Positions 23,582 through 35,101 of a DNA stretch of 64,000 bases are shown piece after piece. A program made the position numbers and the translations under genes. A model generated the notes under the pieces. It was not told where the DNA came from. It saw only the letters and a list, made by a program, of their open reading frames with translations, and made no database searches. The DNA comes from Pelomyxa schiedti. Lineage: Eukaryota > Evosea > Pelobiontida > Pelomyxidae. The stretch lies in NCBI GenBank assembly GCA_020536535.1, contig JAHLWZ010000225.1:1-64000 (forward strand), in the 5' to 3' direction. The stretch's first letter is position 1, and each line of letters opens with the position of its first letter.

Positions 23582-24320
23582 ATGAGCAAGTGCCCAACGT
23601 AAGTCCCATAAAGTCGTCGTCGTTCGTGTCGTAGTAAAACATTTATGCAGGTGCGGGAAGACTGTGTACTTTGCGGAGCGATTTTCCGCCCTCGGAAAGT
23701 GCGTTGACACGAAAAAACTCTTGTATACACAACCGTTTAACTTTTTTAATTTGCAGAGATTACCACAAACTTTGCTTCAAGTGTGTGTCATGCAAGAAGC
23801 AGTTGGAGTTGGGCAAATTTAGCGAGCGCGACGGTCAGTTGTTCTGCAAAATGTGGTAAGTACACCTCAACTACTTAATGAAGATAAATTTCCTCAGTTC
23901 TCACTTTATCAAGCTATAACTCCCGATTCCAAGATAAGGGGTTAGTACACCGCTTTATTCTTTTTAGGCAAACCTAATCCCAACTGGGTTATCCCATTCC
24001 TAAAAAAAGCTATGGTTTTGGTGGATCAGGAGGAACACTCAGTTCCTATACTCCAGGGACGGCAACAGTGACCGTCGAAATGCATAGTAGCCCCGACGTA
24101 AACAGGCCCTCTGCTATTAAAACAACCACGTCATCCGCTCCCCCGCCTCCCCCAAGGTCTTTCCTACAATTCTATTGTTTGGTCTCCACTTATTAGTTAA
24201 CACAGGACCACTACCTCGTCGACCCCAGCTTCAAGCGGCAGTGGGCCGAATTTCTGCCCGCAGTGTGGTGCAAAGTGTGCAGGAGCAAGGTTCTGCCCAG
24301 GTTGTGGTCAGAAATTATAA
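23582..24320 (+). CDS. CRIP/CRP-type LIM protein with C-terminal zinc ribbon
   Basis: Five exons: 23582-23598, 23651-23698, 23757-23855, 24010-24156 and 24206-24320. All joins are in phase. Exons 1-3 encode one LIM domain: CPTC, His and CFKCVSC, then CKMC, with the typical Gly-Lys-Thr-Val-Tyr-Phe-Ala-Glu core of animal CRP/CRIP and plant WLIM proteins. A Gly-Phe-Gly-Gly-Ser linker follows. A Ser/Thr/Pro-rich spacer leads to a second metal site, CPQC...C...CPGC, a double-knot zinc ribbon that ends the protein at Leu-stop. LIM proteins of this kind bundle actin or act as adaptors. The zinc-ribbon tail is an unusual addition. The tiny 17-nt first exon is supported because it completes the first zinc knuckle. 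Confidence 0.9.
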
Positions 24321-24438
24321 TCTTAATCCGATGCCACATTATCCTCGCCACATGAAATAAGAGAAATTGCAATTTCTAGTCACACGGAAGTCTTGTTATT
24401 TATTTTTCCAAAATTTGGGAAAGTACAAACAGTAGAGC

Positions 24439-26427
24439 TCATAATACTGGTTGTTTGTGGGGAAGGACTGTGTCCAGGTTGGCCACATTGAAAGCCATCA
24501 CAGCAACTGCCACAGAACAAGTAGTGAAGTACTCATAGGAAAGTTTGTCAGGAGTGTCAGCATAACTGTGGTGTAGGTCCCAGTACTCAGAATATGGGTC
24601 ATAGTACCCCTGGGTAACAACGGCCATGGCGGGAACACCCTGCTGTTCTAGGGCTTGTGTGTCTGTTTATAAACATAAGTTTTCAATAGTTACTTCCTTC
24701 ACTGATTGTTTGTGGTTTTTGGGTTTGCTATTATTTACTAGTTTTTTTCAACTAACCTAAGCAGCCACCCCCAGGTACGAGGGTGATGTTTATTCCGTAA
24801 TCTGCCAGAATCTTCATTGTGGGAGCGAGCATGTCAAAGGCCTCCTGTGGTCCACTAAATCGGAAGTAGTCCAGAGGTAACATCCCATGATCCATTTCCA
24901 GAGCCAATGAGGTGTTTCCCAGCTCGCCGGCGTGAGTTACGGCGTAGGACTGGCCCCCCTGGCCTCCAAACTCCTCACAGGTCCACATCACAAGCCGTAT
25001 AGTACGCCTAGCTCTAATTCCTGCAAGGTGCATGCTGCGTACTACTTGCCATGCAGCTGCAATAGCTGCGGCGTCGTCATGGGCTCCAGACATCCACCTG
25101 GGGGCAAGGGTTATTCGGATTGTGATGAGAGGTGTTTTACGAGTCTAGGTGCCCACTGATTATCACTACTTCATTGGGGAATTCAGTGCCTGGGATGTCG
25201 AGAATTGTGTTATGGGAAATGGTGGTTCCACTCATGCTACAGTTGAGAACAAGCTTCAGTCGCGGAACCTGGTTAATGAAGCGTAGACCTATTAGTAACA
25301 TAAACTATTCACCCAAAGAAAGTGGGTACATACCTGCCCTCTCAGTTGCATTCTATGAAGCATACTTGCATCCTCAACTAATTCATTTGTTTCAGTAATA
25401 GACTAGAGGTACTTAGAAAGACCTGTTATTGATCCTGCAGGAATTGATGTTGTTGTAGAAGAGCCTGTATGCAGGGTATACAGGGATGCAGGAGCAAGTG
25501 ACATTGTGAGAGAAGCAATTCTAAACCAAAGCAAGGTGAAAATTTAATTTCAGAGTACCTGCCGCGCACCCTCCAACAGCTGCAGCCCGTACGGCACCTT
25601 CGATTCTATAAAGTGCATTGTAGCTTACATAGGGTACATCATAAACAATAACTGAAGAGATTCAGATCAGAAGTAGAGGGCAAACTGGGACCTACTCTTT
25701 CCCGCAGCCTCACTGCTTCTATTTTGCAGTTCCTCAAAATTGGACACAACCAGAGCCTCAGCTTCAATCCCCGCAGGATCTTGCCAACGTTGATGGATTT
25801 GTAACAATGCAAGGAAAAAACCTGTGCCAATTGAGAGCCCCAGAGCCGTCACTGCAAGACTCCTTGGCATTCCAGGGGATAAAAGCCGAAGGGAATCACC
25901 ACTTGGGTTGTGGTACCAATTGGGTACTGTAACATTTTCGGTATATCCCGTCATTCCTTCCTTTTTCATTTCGCTCAAGCACCATTCCACAGCCGCTGTT
26001 TTTGTTGTTTGAAGTTGATTTGCTATTGTAAGTTGCATCCGCAAATAAAGCATTGATAATTCAAAGAGAGTAAGCTTTAGAGCCAGGTGAGAGAAAGGGC
26101 AACACCATCCATATTCGAGCTGCTGCATACCCTTGCTGGGTATAAGTCACACAATTCACAAAGTCTGGAAAATTGTACCTATGCGGAAAAAGTATAAGCC
26201 AAAGAAAAAAATTACAGAACAGAAACGCCAGTAGACAAACTTACATTGTCAGACAGAATTGAATTGACGAGGATATCCAATTGCGTCATCTCGGAGTCAC
26301 TTTGGGCTCCTCCACTCCCTCCCACAAGTGAGGCAATGATGCCCAGTCCGCATAGAACCACAAGCCCGAGAAGGACCCCCACCGCCATCACAGTACTGCC
26401 AGGCCCCGCAAACGACTTGTGGGGCAT
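24439..26427 (-). CDS. Carboxypeptidase Q-like M28 metallopeptidase
   Basis: Start at 26427. The first exon gives a signal anchor (Val-Gly-Val-Leu-Leu-Gly-Leu...) and ends at a GTAAGT donor. Short exons to about 25,150 build the N-terminal part. The catalytic exon (about 25,093-24,752) shows the dizinc signatures of family M28: Gly-His-Leu-Asp-Ser before it, then SGAHDDAAAI, WTCEEFGGQGG (general base and zinc Glu), and EMDHG. The last exon holds HHSYADTPDK, supplying the final His ligand, and ends at 24439. The order and spacing match plasma glutamate carboxypeptidase/CPQ, a secreted or lysosomal dipeptidase. It is divergent from the elongase gene and convergent with the LIM gene. Confidence 0.9.
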
Positions 26428-26970
26428 TTAACAAAGGCATTTCTTTTTCACCCGGAGCTTTTCTTTCCATTCTCTAGGATTGGACAAAGACCAAATGGGC
26501 CCACCCAAAGGGAAGTGTGTGTTCGCGTATTGTCACCTGCGGTCACGTTTGGCAGTGCATGATTTGGGGAGAAAGCGGAACTCCCGAAAGTGCCCCTTGG
26601 ACGTTCGTCAACCCATCATTCCGGATATTGTGCACGAAAACAGCAGTTGTTGTTACAGAGGTCTTTTTTGCGAAGTTGATGTACTTTCGTAACAACCCTG
26701 ATATTAACCGGCCTCTGAGTCTTTCTCACTGACAACACGTAAACCCCCGTTGTTGTAGCGCTGAACTCTTTGTGCGTACAAAAGTGACACAAGTTCCCTG
26801 CACATCTTGTCACCCTTTTGTTTCATTTTTTAAAATAAAATTTGTGTTGAGGGCAGGAGGAGATGCGTAACGGTGACAACACACGCGTGTTTTACTTTAT
26901 TCGGTAGTTCTTAACACAACATAAGAAATTATTGTCGTTTGTAGCCTTGTGATACTGCTAGTATAAATCA
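26428..26970. promoter_or_regulatory. Divergent promoter, M28 peptidase and elongase
   Basis: A 543-bp spacer between two head-to-head genes. It is mixed-composition sequence with no supported frame. The last 120 bases before the elongase ATG become AT-rich. No specific box was recognised. Confidence 0.45.
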
Positions 26971-28056
26971 ATGTCGTCAACTCTTTTGGAAAGGATCTTA
27001 AGCACACGAGGTTCGATTTTTCTCTCTTTTCACTTGTTGTTTTTTTACGAGGCCGTTAGACAAAAGAGTCGAGAACTGGCCACTTAATGGTACTCCTACT
27101 ATCAGTGTAGCTGTTGTATTTGCATATGCTGCTATTTTGTGGTATTACACGAGCAAAAAGAAGCCGAGCAAAGCCGAGGGCAAACCAAATGCACAACCGT
27201 ACTTACGCTTTGCTACTTTGCTGTATGACATTCTTGTGGCTGGCTTGAATTTGTACATTGGCATGGGCATTCTCCGAGAAGTGACTAAGCTGGAGTACTC
27301 ATGGGTACCCAGGAGAATGACTTCGTTTCTTTTTAAATGTACAAATAGGTGTGCAACGATTTTGAATACTCCGAGAGGACACTGGCTCTATCTGGTTATC
27401 TGTGGTGGTTTTTTGTATCGAAACACTTTGAACTACTGGATACCGTAATCTTTTTTTTCTTTTTATGTTAGTAAGTAAGACCACTCCAACCTTCATACAG
27501 ATCATCATGCTCGTAAAAAACAACCTTGATCAAGTGACAGTTCTACATGTTTATCACCACTTAACAATGCCACTCTTATGGTGGATTGGGGTACCTTCTT
27601 TTCTTGAGGGAAAAATCATTAATCTCTTTCCTCCAGTCGAATTGGGTGGCTTTAGGGGATGCCTACTGGTCCGCGCTAGTGAACTCCTTTGTTCACGTGA
27701 TCATGTACAGTTACTATGCCCTCGCCGCCGTTGGGTTCAGACCGTCATGGAAGAGAGCACTTACCAGTATACAGGTCTTTATCACCCTTTTTTTTTGTGG
27801 TAATAAACTTATACTTAAACACAGATGACACAGTTTGTCTTGAATATAATACATTCAGTGACGGCACTAGTCCGCGGTTGTGGGTGTGTTCCCTATCTCC
27901 AACTTTCAGCCCTCTTACTCCTTCCCTAGATACATACCATGGATGCACTGGGGCATGGTCGTTTACATGCTGTCACTTCTTTTCTTCTTCGGCCAATTTT
28001 ACCTCCATGCCTACAACCCCTCCCACAAAAAGTCCACGCGACCACACGACTCATAA
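26971..28056 (+). CDS. ELO-family fatty-acid elongase (3-ketoacyl-CoA synthase)
   Basis: Multi-exon. Exon 1 is 26971-27010; a 49-nt intron to 27059 restores Asp-Lys-Arg-Val-Glu-Asn-Trp-Pro-Leu, the usual ELO N-terminus. Later exons give the family landmarks in order: Lys-His-Phe-Glu-Leu-Leu-Asp-Thr (about 27,428-27,446), the histidine box LHVYHH (about 27,542-27,560), and Asn-Ser-Phe-Val-His-Val-Ile-Met-Tyr-Ser-Tyr-Tyr (about 27,680-27,716). After those come Leu-Thr-Ser-Ile-Gln-Met-Thr-Gln-Phe-Val-Leu and, after a GTGTGT...CCCTAG intron, the last helices and a basic tail (HKKSTRPHDS) before TAA at 28056. ELO enzymes condense malonyl-CoA with acyl-CoA in the ER membrane. Substrate chain length cannot be read from the sequence. 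Spans and boxes are complete, so it should be functional. Confidence 0.95.
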
Positions 28057-28160
28057 CACCACAGAGCCACCAACCTTTTTTGCCACTTGAATTTTGAAGC
28101 AACCTTTTTTTTCTCAAATCTCTATCGAAAAAACCGTTCAAACGGCACCACGACGTTTCG

Positions 28161-30612
28161 ATGTCACGGAAGGCGTCGTCAGACCCAGCGTTGGAGGTTT
28201 CACCTGAATTGCAGATGATACTAATTCGACAACAATTGGCTGTGCGTGCCAGAGCTAATTGATTGACTACTATTGAATTGAAAAACGCCTTTGACAGTGG
28301 GAGGAATTGCCATTGTAGTGATTAAAATACTTAGGGTTGGCTTGTGAAAAAAGGTGGGGCTGGGATTGTGAAACTGCAGAGGAGATACTTCTATATTGCT
28401 AATAGGTTTTTCTGGTCCTATGCACTTTCCCCTAATGGTTTGGTGTCACTCCTTGATTCCAATAGCTAACCTCTTGATAAGAGGTGAAGCCAAAAGGTGA
28501 TATTGACCTTAGAACAGTCAACAAAGTGGAACTTCTACCTGTAATTCTCCCTAAAGCACCATTTCCTTGTTTTAACTCAGCTTCCCAAGTTAGTTGATGA
28601 ACTTAGCTTTATTGTTGTGAGTGATGCTAGACCTAAGCCCTATATTCTCAAAGCAGCAACAGGGTCTGAAGCGAAACTCTGGTATCTTTAGCAGGTGTTT
28701 TTCACTTTCTTCCCTTTTTAAAAAGGGTCACCTGTATTCTTGAAACCGTGGAAAAACTGAAAATTCGTGTGAGTTTTGTTTGCTCTGCCTTTATCCTGAA
28801 TTCGAAATAGGAAAATGACTCCGTTGCCAGGTATATCGTTGTTAAATTACTTGACCTCATTCTTTCCTGTTTGATAACACACTTCATACCCAAGTATGCA
28901 GTCAATATGTTGATTTCTTGATTTAAGAAAAGGAAAATTAAGGTTCCTTAGACATTCTGAGCTTGAATGATCTGACTGGTGGTTCCCTTAAGTTCATTAC
29001 CGCAGTATCCCCTTCAACATCAACAGAAACAATTCCACTCCCAACCCAAAAAACGTGGGTTGCTCCTGTGCGGTCCAAATCGCACCAGAGGATTGCTTAT
29101 TTCAGCACCAGCAATAGACGACTTGTTTCAACAGAGGATGACACACAATCTGCACGTCTTGAGGACCCATCAACATTATTTCCTCATGACTACATAGCTC
29201 CTTCCTTTCCCGCTGCTGTAGTAGCAGCAGGTATCACTCTTCTCCATTCATTCAAAACACAATTTTATTAGGTATTCCAAGTGCGGAGGCTGTAGCAGAG
29301 GTATGTCTAGAACGCGCACAGTCCTGTCCAAGACCCAATGGCATGACAATAGAAGAAGGTTTTTTCCCAGTGCCACCTCCTAGTCTATTTTTACACCAAC
29401 AATTTCCCAATCAAGCTGCTGCCATACTGCTCTACACATTTGATTTTGGGTCAACGTCGAAAGTGGAGAATCCTTATGCATTGGTTAACACAGCACTTGT
29501 CACACGGAATATCTTAAAAATGCGGAATGTACGAGACTTCTTGTGGTTGTTGCTCTCGGCTTTACGAAGGCTGGAGAGGGTTCAGTATCCTCTGCTCTAC
29601 CGAGGCATCACGAAACGAGTTGATGTGAACAAGTACCACCGCTCCTCAACAGTGATATGGCACACTTTCTGCTCCACCACAACTGACATGCAAGTGACTC
29701 AAGGTTTCCTTACTGACAAGGTCACCAAGGAGACATCCGGAACTTTGTTTGTTGTCCGCGATGCATGGGGATATAACATACAGAAGTACAGCTTCATGCC
29801 TGGTGAACAAGGTGGAAAGTGTTGAACTTCATTCCCCTTCCGTCTAATCTAATTCAAAAAGAAATAATTCTCGAGCCCGAGTTAGAATTCCAGGTCTCCG
29901 GTGTGCTTAATTTGCCATTAGTAGTTGTAGAACTTTCCATGACACCGAATTCACCCCTCATGCTCCAAAAAGAAATAAGTACGCCTTATATATTCCTGGT
30001 TATTCCACTCCAATTGACACATATTCTTCCAGATAAGTTCCGAAGCACAGCCGCAATAGAAAATATCATTACCGTAGAACACAAAGAACCAGAAACCCAA
30101 GCTCCCCTTTGTGAGACAACGATTGCCACCCGGTTTATAACACCGGAATCCACTCCGGAACCCACCAAACCACCAGATTCTCCCTTTGCGTCACGCACAT
30201 TTCCTCTTACCACTGAACCATCATCGATTTCACAATCACCATCAACCACAACAACTACCCCTCCTCCCTCCCATAATAGTTCTGGCACAGCGGAGCCACC
30301 GTCACTACCACCTGCGCCATCAACACCCACAAATCACGGTGACGTCATAACCTGCCTTGTTCAGCATGACAACCGCAAGTACCGGCTTAAGGTACCAAGG
30401 CCTACTTGTGTGGCTGAGGTGAACACACAGGCACTCAAAGTTGCTGGAATTACTGATACTGCAAAGATTGTTGAGGTTTTTGAGCAGACTCTCAATGAAT
30501 GGGTGGTTCTTGATGGTATGTGCGAAATATCCTATACTTCATTCTCAATTCCCAAATAGATATGGACCTGGTTCTTTCAAACAATGTTACTAAACTGCGA
30601 ATTGTCGATTGA
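28161..30612 (+). CDS. PH domain-ADP-ribosyltransferase fusion protein
   Basis: ATG at 28161, TGA at 30610-30612; at least seven exons. A short N-terminus leads to a PH domain (about 28,340-28,770): GWLVKKGG...LQRRYFYIAN, KGDIDLRTVNKVELLP, FIVVSDARPKPYILKA and EAKLWVTCILETVEKL, the last joined across an intron at 28,671-28,726. A Ser/Thr linker follows (28,963-29,230). The second domain (about 29,290-29,960) is an arginine-type mono-ADP-ribosyltransferase of the R-S-E class. It has Tyr-Arg-Gly-Ile (Arg codon 29,601), Cys-Ser-Thr-Thr-Thr-Asp after a Trp-His-Thr strand, and Leu-Glu-Pro-Glu-Leu-Glu at 29,870-29,887, reached across an intron. A Thr/Pro-rich linker ends in an about 70-residue beta-grasp-like domain (30,340-30,612). 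PH domains bind phosphoinositides; the enzyme would act at a membrane. Targets are unknown. All three R-S-E elements are present. Confidence 0.84.
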
Positions 30613-30985
30613 TCAATACTCACGGACGAGGCAGATGTGACTGATCCAGTTGTATCTCTGGACTCGGTACAACTGGCCGTTCTTTCCACAAGTTGTCTGC
30701 TGTGAGAAGAAAGTCTTTTGTTGGACATTTTGGTGTTATTTTAAAAAAGAAAAGAGGAAAATAAATGATAGAACTCCGGCTACCAGTTAATGTCTGCAGC
30801 AATATGCTGTGGTCTCTGTACCCCCAGAAGGCCGCACCATTACACCCCCCTCAGGCAGTGGATAATCCCCAACAAATTGGTTGTTCAATTTCCAAACAGT
30901 TACATCAATACTATTGGAGGTGTTTGGAAAGAATGGTTTCAAACATTTTCTTCCCGAAATGAGTGGTTTTGTGGTGGTAAATGTA
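30613..30985. other. 3'-3' spacer between convergent genes
   Basis: Contains the two 3' ends. Short minus-strand frames here are not continuous with the exosome gene, whose own C-terminus ends at 30986. I see no RNA gene. Confidence 0.5.
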
Positions 30986-32361
30986 TCAAGGTAAACTGAT
31001 ACTGTTGAGCTGGGTCATTACACTGGAAGTTCGGGTCTTCGCATATTCCAGGCACAGTTTCAGAGTTGTTGGTTCGATGGGTGAACCTGTGAAAATGTCA
31101 CACAACAGTCAATCAGTTTTGGATTGTTGTCCAACCTCCAGGTTTGTAGACGTCGCACAATTGTCCCTGTTCGTTATAAACAATTGACATAAAACCGGAG
31201 CTCAGCAATTCTTCTTCAAAAGTGGGATCGGCGATAATCTGACTGAAGATATTAACTTTAAGGTCAATGGGAGAGGAGTTACTCTTCAAAGAAAGCAAAA
31301 GTCAATGAGACAGGGTGGTGGAGAAGGGATAATCGCCGTGGCGGTGATTTGGTAACTATAAGTGGCACTCCGTCATCAGAGACAGTGCCACAAGGTAATT
31401 CAACTGGATTGCCAGTAAGATAACCACACTCACCTTGTCACATACCAATTTTGAGAGAGGCCAGGAGAGCTAAAAGGCAACAATCAAACGCATTTCCGTC
31501 ATAGTCGACACAATATATATCCACGAAAATATACCTGTTTGTGTTTTATTCTTGGGGGCGGAACAAATTCATACACACCAAACAAATTTTCCTTCTTGGT
31601 CGAACCACAAGTCCTGGGGTCGGAACAGTGGCATTCTTTTTTTTTGGTTTGAGGGTTGATGGGAAAAAGGTATAAACCTAGTGATAATGGAATTGAGTCG
31701 TTGTGTAACTGAGCTTATGGTGTGCCTCGTAAAATCATCTTTCGCACTTCTGAATTTTGAGTTGGACATTCCTCCAATTTCAACATTGACAACTGTTCAA
31801 GTACCAGTGAATAAGCTCCTGGGCTGTAAGCCAGATAACAAACCTACATTACAGCCAGAAATAGCCGTGGAATTATCTCGTTCAGATCCAGTCAGGGTGC
31901 CTGAGGGAGGCTCCAGGTTTGCACTCTGTGACACCACAGAACCCCCTCGCCCAACTTCCAGCTTTATTCCCGCCACTGCAGACGTGCCACTCCCCATTCT
32001 AACAAATGCACTGCCATCAGCACAACTGCTCACGGGTGCCGTATTAATCAACCCAGTCACTGACCTAATAACAATGACTCAACAAACACTCCACACGTAG
32101 TGGATACTACTGGATCATAGAGAATATAAATTATAAGCGCTTAAAATGATGAAAATAAAAATAAAAAATAAAAAATAAAAAATCAAAAAATACACACGTG
32201 TGCGGTGAGGCAGTAGTGTCGCGACCACCCTTTGACGTTGTCACAATTGTGGGAACCCTTGCCGTTGTAAGAGACCTACCATCCGGCCTCACACCCTGAG
32301 CAACAAACCGCTTCAAATACTCCTCAGGATAGATCTTGCAAAATGCAGCGCACATTCGCAA
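30986..32361 (-). CDS. RRP43: RNA exosome core subunit, RRP43-like (RNase PH fold)
   Basis: Start at 32361 (or the second Met at 32355), stop at 30988-30986. Exons read in order: Tyr-Pro-Glu-Glu-Tyr-Leu-Lys-Arg-Phe...Arg-Pro-Asp-Gly-Arg (about 32,280-32,330), Gly-Ser-Ala-Phe-Val-Arg-Met-Gly...Gly-Ile-Lys-Leu-Glu-Val (about 31,950-32,010), and a Ser-Lys-Phe-Arg segment (about 31,750). Then come Asp-Tyr-Asp-Gly-Asn-Ala-Phe-Asp (about 31,490), Asp-Pro-Thr-Phe-Glu-Glu-Glu...Val-Tyr-Lys-Pro-Gly-Gly (about 31,130-31,240) and a C-terminal helix ending Ser-Ile-Ser-Leu-Pro. These are the landmarks of eukaryotic catalytically inert RNase PH subunits. Rrp42 and Rrp43 are close; the N- and C-termini favour RRP43/EXOSC8. 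It sits in the nine-subunit ring of the exosome. It is tandem with TSR3, another rRNA-maturation gene, 155 bp upstream. Confidence 0.88.
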
Positions 32362-32516
32362 CGTGTCACACTAGAGAGTCCTGGATTTGGCCTTCACAGC
32401 TTTGTTTACGAAGACAGGGCCGAGGTGTCACGCTGAGCACCGATCAATTAATTGGCTTTAATTTCGAAAAACAAAGCAACTGTTGTAGATTTGATCTTAG
32501 GCTAAGACGAGGACTT

Positions 32517-33804
32517 TCAATCTCTGTGGTTTGGGTTGGGTGGTATATCACATTCCTCAGAGTCGGAACCTGAATCGGAATTGGGCATAGAAGGGAGGGA
32601 CCGTTGGGATACGGCTTCAGCTTCACATTTTTCGAGGTAGGCTTGTTGGGCTGTATGCGTACATAGTGTCATGGGAATAGAAAGAAAACAGAGGAAAGAA
32701 ACCGGCAATGACAGCGGCCCCATTGGGGCATTTTGAGTAAATGGTCAGAAGTTCGGAGTTTAGTGAAATGAAGGCATGGCCCCATACAAATTTGCTTAGT
32801 AGGAAACGGGCATCATGCTCGAATCCAGTGATGAATAGCGCTAGGAAGTACATTAATGATGTAAAACGGAGAAGGAATTCGCACTGGCTGCTAGTGCTTC
32901 GACACAAGACAGCTGTATTGGTTTTCCATAGTTTACAGGATTTGCAGCTACTAGCCAAGGGAGAAGCCTAGGGTGTGCTCCCTTGGTCCTTGCGAGAGGG
33001 GTAGTATCAATTTGAGCCCACGAACAGTCAATAGCAGCAGCACCGTTGTGGAGAATAATATCTCTTGGAATAAGGAAATGGTTTCACATGAGTAGTGAGT
33101 GTGACTGTACAAGAACTCTCACTTAAACATAATGCTAATGAACCACAACTCCTTTACTTTCTTTCAAAAAAAGAAAAAAAAAAAACCCGAATCAATAAAG
33201 CATTGAGTATGAAGGCCAAAAAGAGATACCTATCAGCAGGAGATACAGTCATTGTTCCCGTTGGGGACAGAACCACGCCACCAAAAACAGCCGATAGGCT
33301 CAGCTTCTTTGCCAGCTTCATTCTCATCAACTTCCTCCCAGTGCACCGCTTCGAGTCGCACTGGCAAAAGTCCCACAATCCCAACTTGATCCCGACGACC
33401 TTTCCCGGAGTATCCCCGCCCTCATCGTCGTCCTCCTCCACCCCCTCCTCGGCCTCGTCCCCTTCGCTGCTGCTTCTGTCTCCTCCTCGCCGTGTCGTTT
33501 TCTCTCTCGCTCTAGATTCAGATGCCTCAGAGTCGCCATGGCTCTGGGCATCACGAGGCGGCGCCAACGGGCCAACGGCAGCGCCATAGACGTCGCTTCC
33601 ATCGACACTCGCTGTAGTCGTCGTCGTAGTAGTAGTACTCGACGCTGGTGCTCTGGGCGAGGGCTCGTGGAGCGAGGACTCGGCGGTGGCGTACTCGCGA
33701 CCTTGTGTGCCCCCGCGTCGCTTGTCCCCTCCTCGCCCTCCTCGCGAGGACCCGGCGCCGCCGCGCGCCCCTCCGCCTCGCTTGCCCGCGCGGATTCGTT
33801 TCAT
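32517..33804 (-). CDS. TSR3: TSR3, 18S rRNA aminocarboxypropyltransferase
   Basis: ATG at 33804. The N-terminus is a long basic/acidic low-complexity extension (Gly/Arg-rich, then a Glu/Asp run at about 33,400-33,450). The conserved domain follows: [16 protein letters not shown] (about 33,330-33,380) and Val-Leu-Ser-Pro-Thr-Gly...Val-Ser-Pro-Ala-Asp-Arg before an intron. The next exon reads Ala-Ile-Asp-Cys-Ser-Trp-Ala, [15 protein letters not shown] and Leu-Ser-Cys-Val-Glu-Ala (about 32,890-33,045). A GTGCGA...TCCTAG intron then leads to Phe-Val-Trp-Gly-His-Ala-Phe. A Ser/Glu-rich tail ends at 32517. TSR3 transfers the aminocarboxypropyl group of SAM to the hypermodified uridine of 18S rRNA in late 40S assembly. 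All signatures are intact. Confidence 0.95.
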
Positions 33805-34018
33805 CGCCGGCGACTGTGACTATTAGATATCAGATCGATGATCGGTTTTTGGTTTCGAGACGTTTGGTTGAAATCCCAAACGCAAACTTACGGACGAGAT
33901 CCCTCTTTGCTGTGCCTCCGGAATGTAGAATCTCAGGGACAGCACATTGTAGAGTTCAATTCATTCGGCCGTTAATTTTATTGTTGGTTTGCGTTGCTAC
34001 GGTTTTATCTGGTTGGCG
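33805..34018. promoter_or_regulatory. Bidirectional promoter (inferred)
   Basis: A 214-bp spacer between TSR3 (-) and the unknown plus-strand gene. AT-rich in its right half, no recognised box. Confidence 0.45.
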
Positions 34019-34970
34019 ATGGCAGCAACTCCTCCTCGACCGTCACGACGTATTCCAGAGCATAGATTTTGTCTAGATGTAGTTGAGACAGCCGTTCGCC
34101 AGTTTGGTTTGTGGTTAAAACTAGTTTACTTACAAGTGCACGCCCGCTGTCAACTGATACCCATTCTTCATCTCTGTTTTTTTTTTCCCCCATTTTATTA
34201 CAGCTGAAGCGAATCAAGTGACACAATGGGGATATATGCCAGGGTACCACTTGTGCCACGCAACTGCCAGGTTGTGCATCGAGGCAAATTTTCCACTTGT
34301 GAACGGACTGCTGCGGATGCACTACAACAACAGCCGGTCTGAAAGGGCTGCGCTTTCTGCCGCACTGTCGAGCTATAAAAGTCGTGTTCGATGGGACAGG
34401 CCTGACATACCCCTCAGACGTAACTGCGAGGGTGTCACGGGCTCGAACTGGATGTATACCTGGCAGTACAAGTCAATATCCGTCTATGTCGGCTGTACTT
34501 TGGCATCCAACAAGCCAACAATAAACAACAAGTTCCTCCTTAGGCGCACAAGGCAACACATTCAACATGCATTCAACCCTAACAACGGTGAATTCTGGAA
34601 CAGGCTGAGTGCGTTCATACGTGTGACCAACCCATATGACTGGTCAATAATCGCAGAACCACCGTCAATTTGTACAGCCCTCAGTCAGAGCCTAAATGAT
34701 TCTCTGAACCAAATGCAACTGGGCATACAGATTAGCCAAACCACTGATTCCCGGGTGTTTGAGCAACTGCTGATTTTAGGCCGTGACACCCTTACACCCA
34801 ATGGCCTAAATGAGAGAACAACTTTTGCACCAGGCACACCATCACCAGTAGTACCACACCAAGGAACTCCTCCAATTAGCGAAGATTATGGCAACTACGG
34901 ATTCTCATCCGACGAAGAAGAACACTCTGAGGATGAAGAGGATGACGATGTGATTGACGAAGACTCCTAG
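34019..34970 (+). CDS. Unknown protein with acidic C-terminal tail
   Basis: Two exons: 34019-34106 and 34204-34970. A 97-nt GTTTGT...TTACAG intron with a long T tract joins them, and the join gives exactly 284 codons. The centre (about 34,230-34,640) is a globular region rich in His, Cys, Trp, Tyr and Arg (Gly-Tyr-His-Leu-Cys-His-Ala, Arg-Arg-Asn-Cys-Glu-Gly, Trp-Met-Tyr-Thr-Trp). It could hold a metal- or nucleic-acid-binding fold such as a His-Me nuclease, but I cannot demonstrate one. The last 40 residues are nearly all Asp/Glu/Ser, as in many nuclear chaperone-like proteins. No signal peptide or membrane span. I do not recognise the family. Confidence 0.74.
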
Positions 34971-35101
34971 CTCAATCACATAAATAAGTGGTATGAATAC
35001 ATAGTTTAATTGTGATTTTGTCACGCACCACATATTTGCATCCCAAAACGATCTTTCACGAATCACGTTACCATAAACACCCAAAACAAGAGAAGATCAA
35101 G
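34971..35101. other. Short intergenic spacer
   Basis: 131 bp, AT-rich. It serves as 3' end of one gene and leader of the next on the same strand. Confidence 0.4.

Noticed and set aside
33538-34076. Arg/Ala-rich plus-strand frames
   Set aside because: They are antisense to the low-complexity N-terminus of TSR3.
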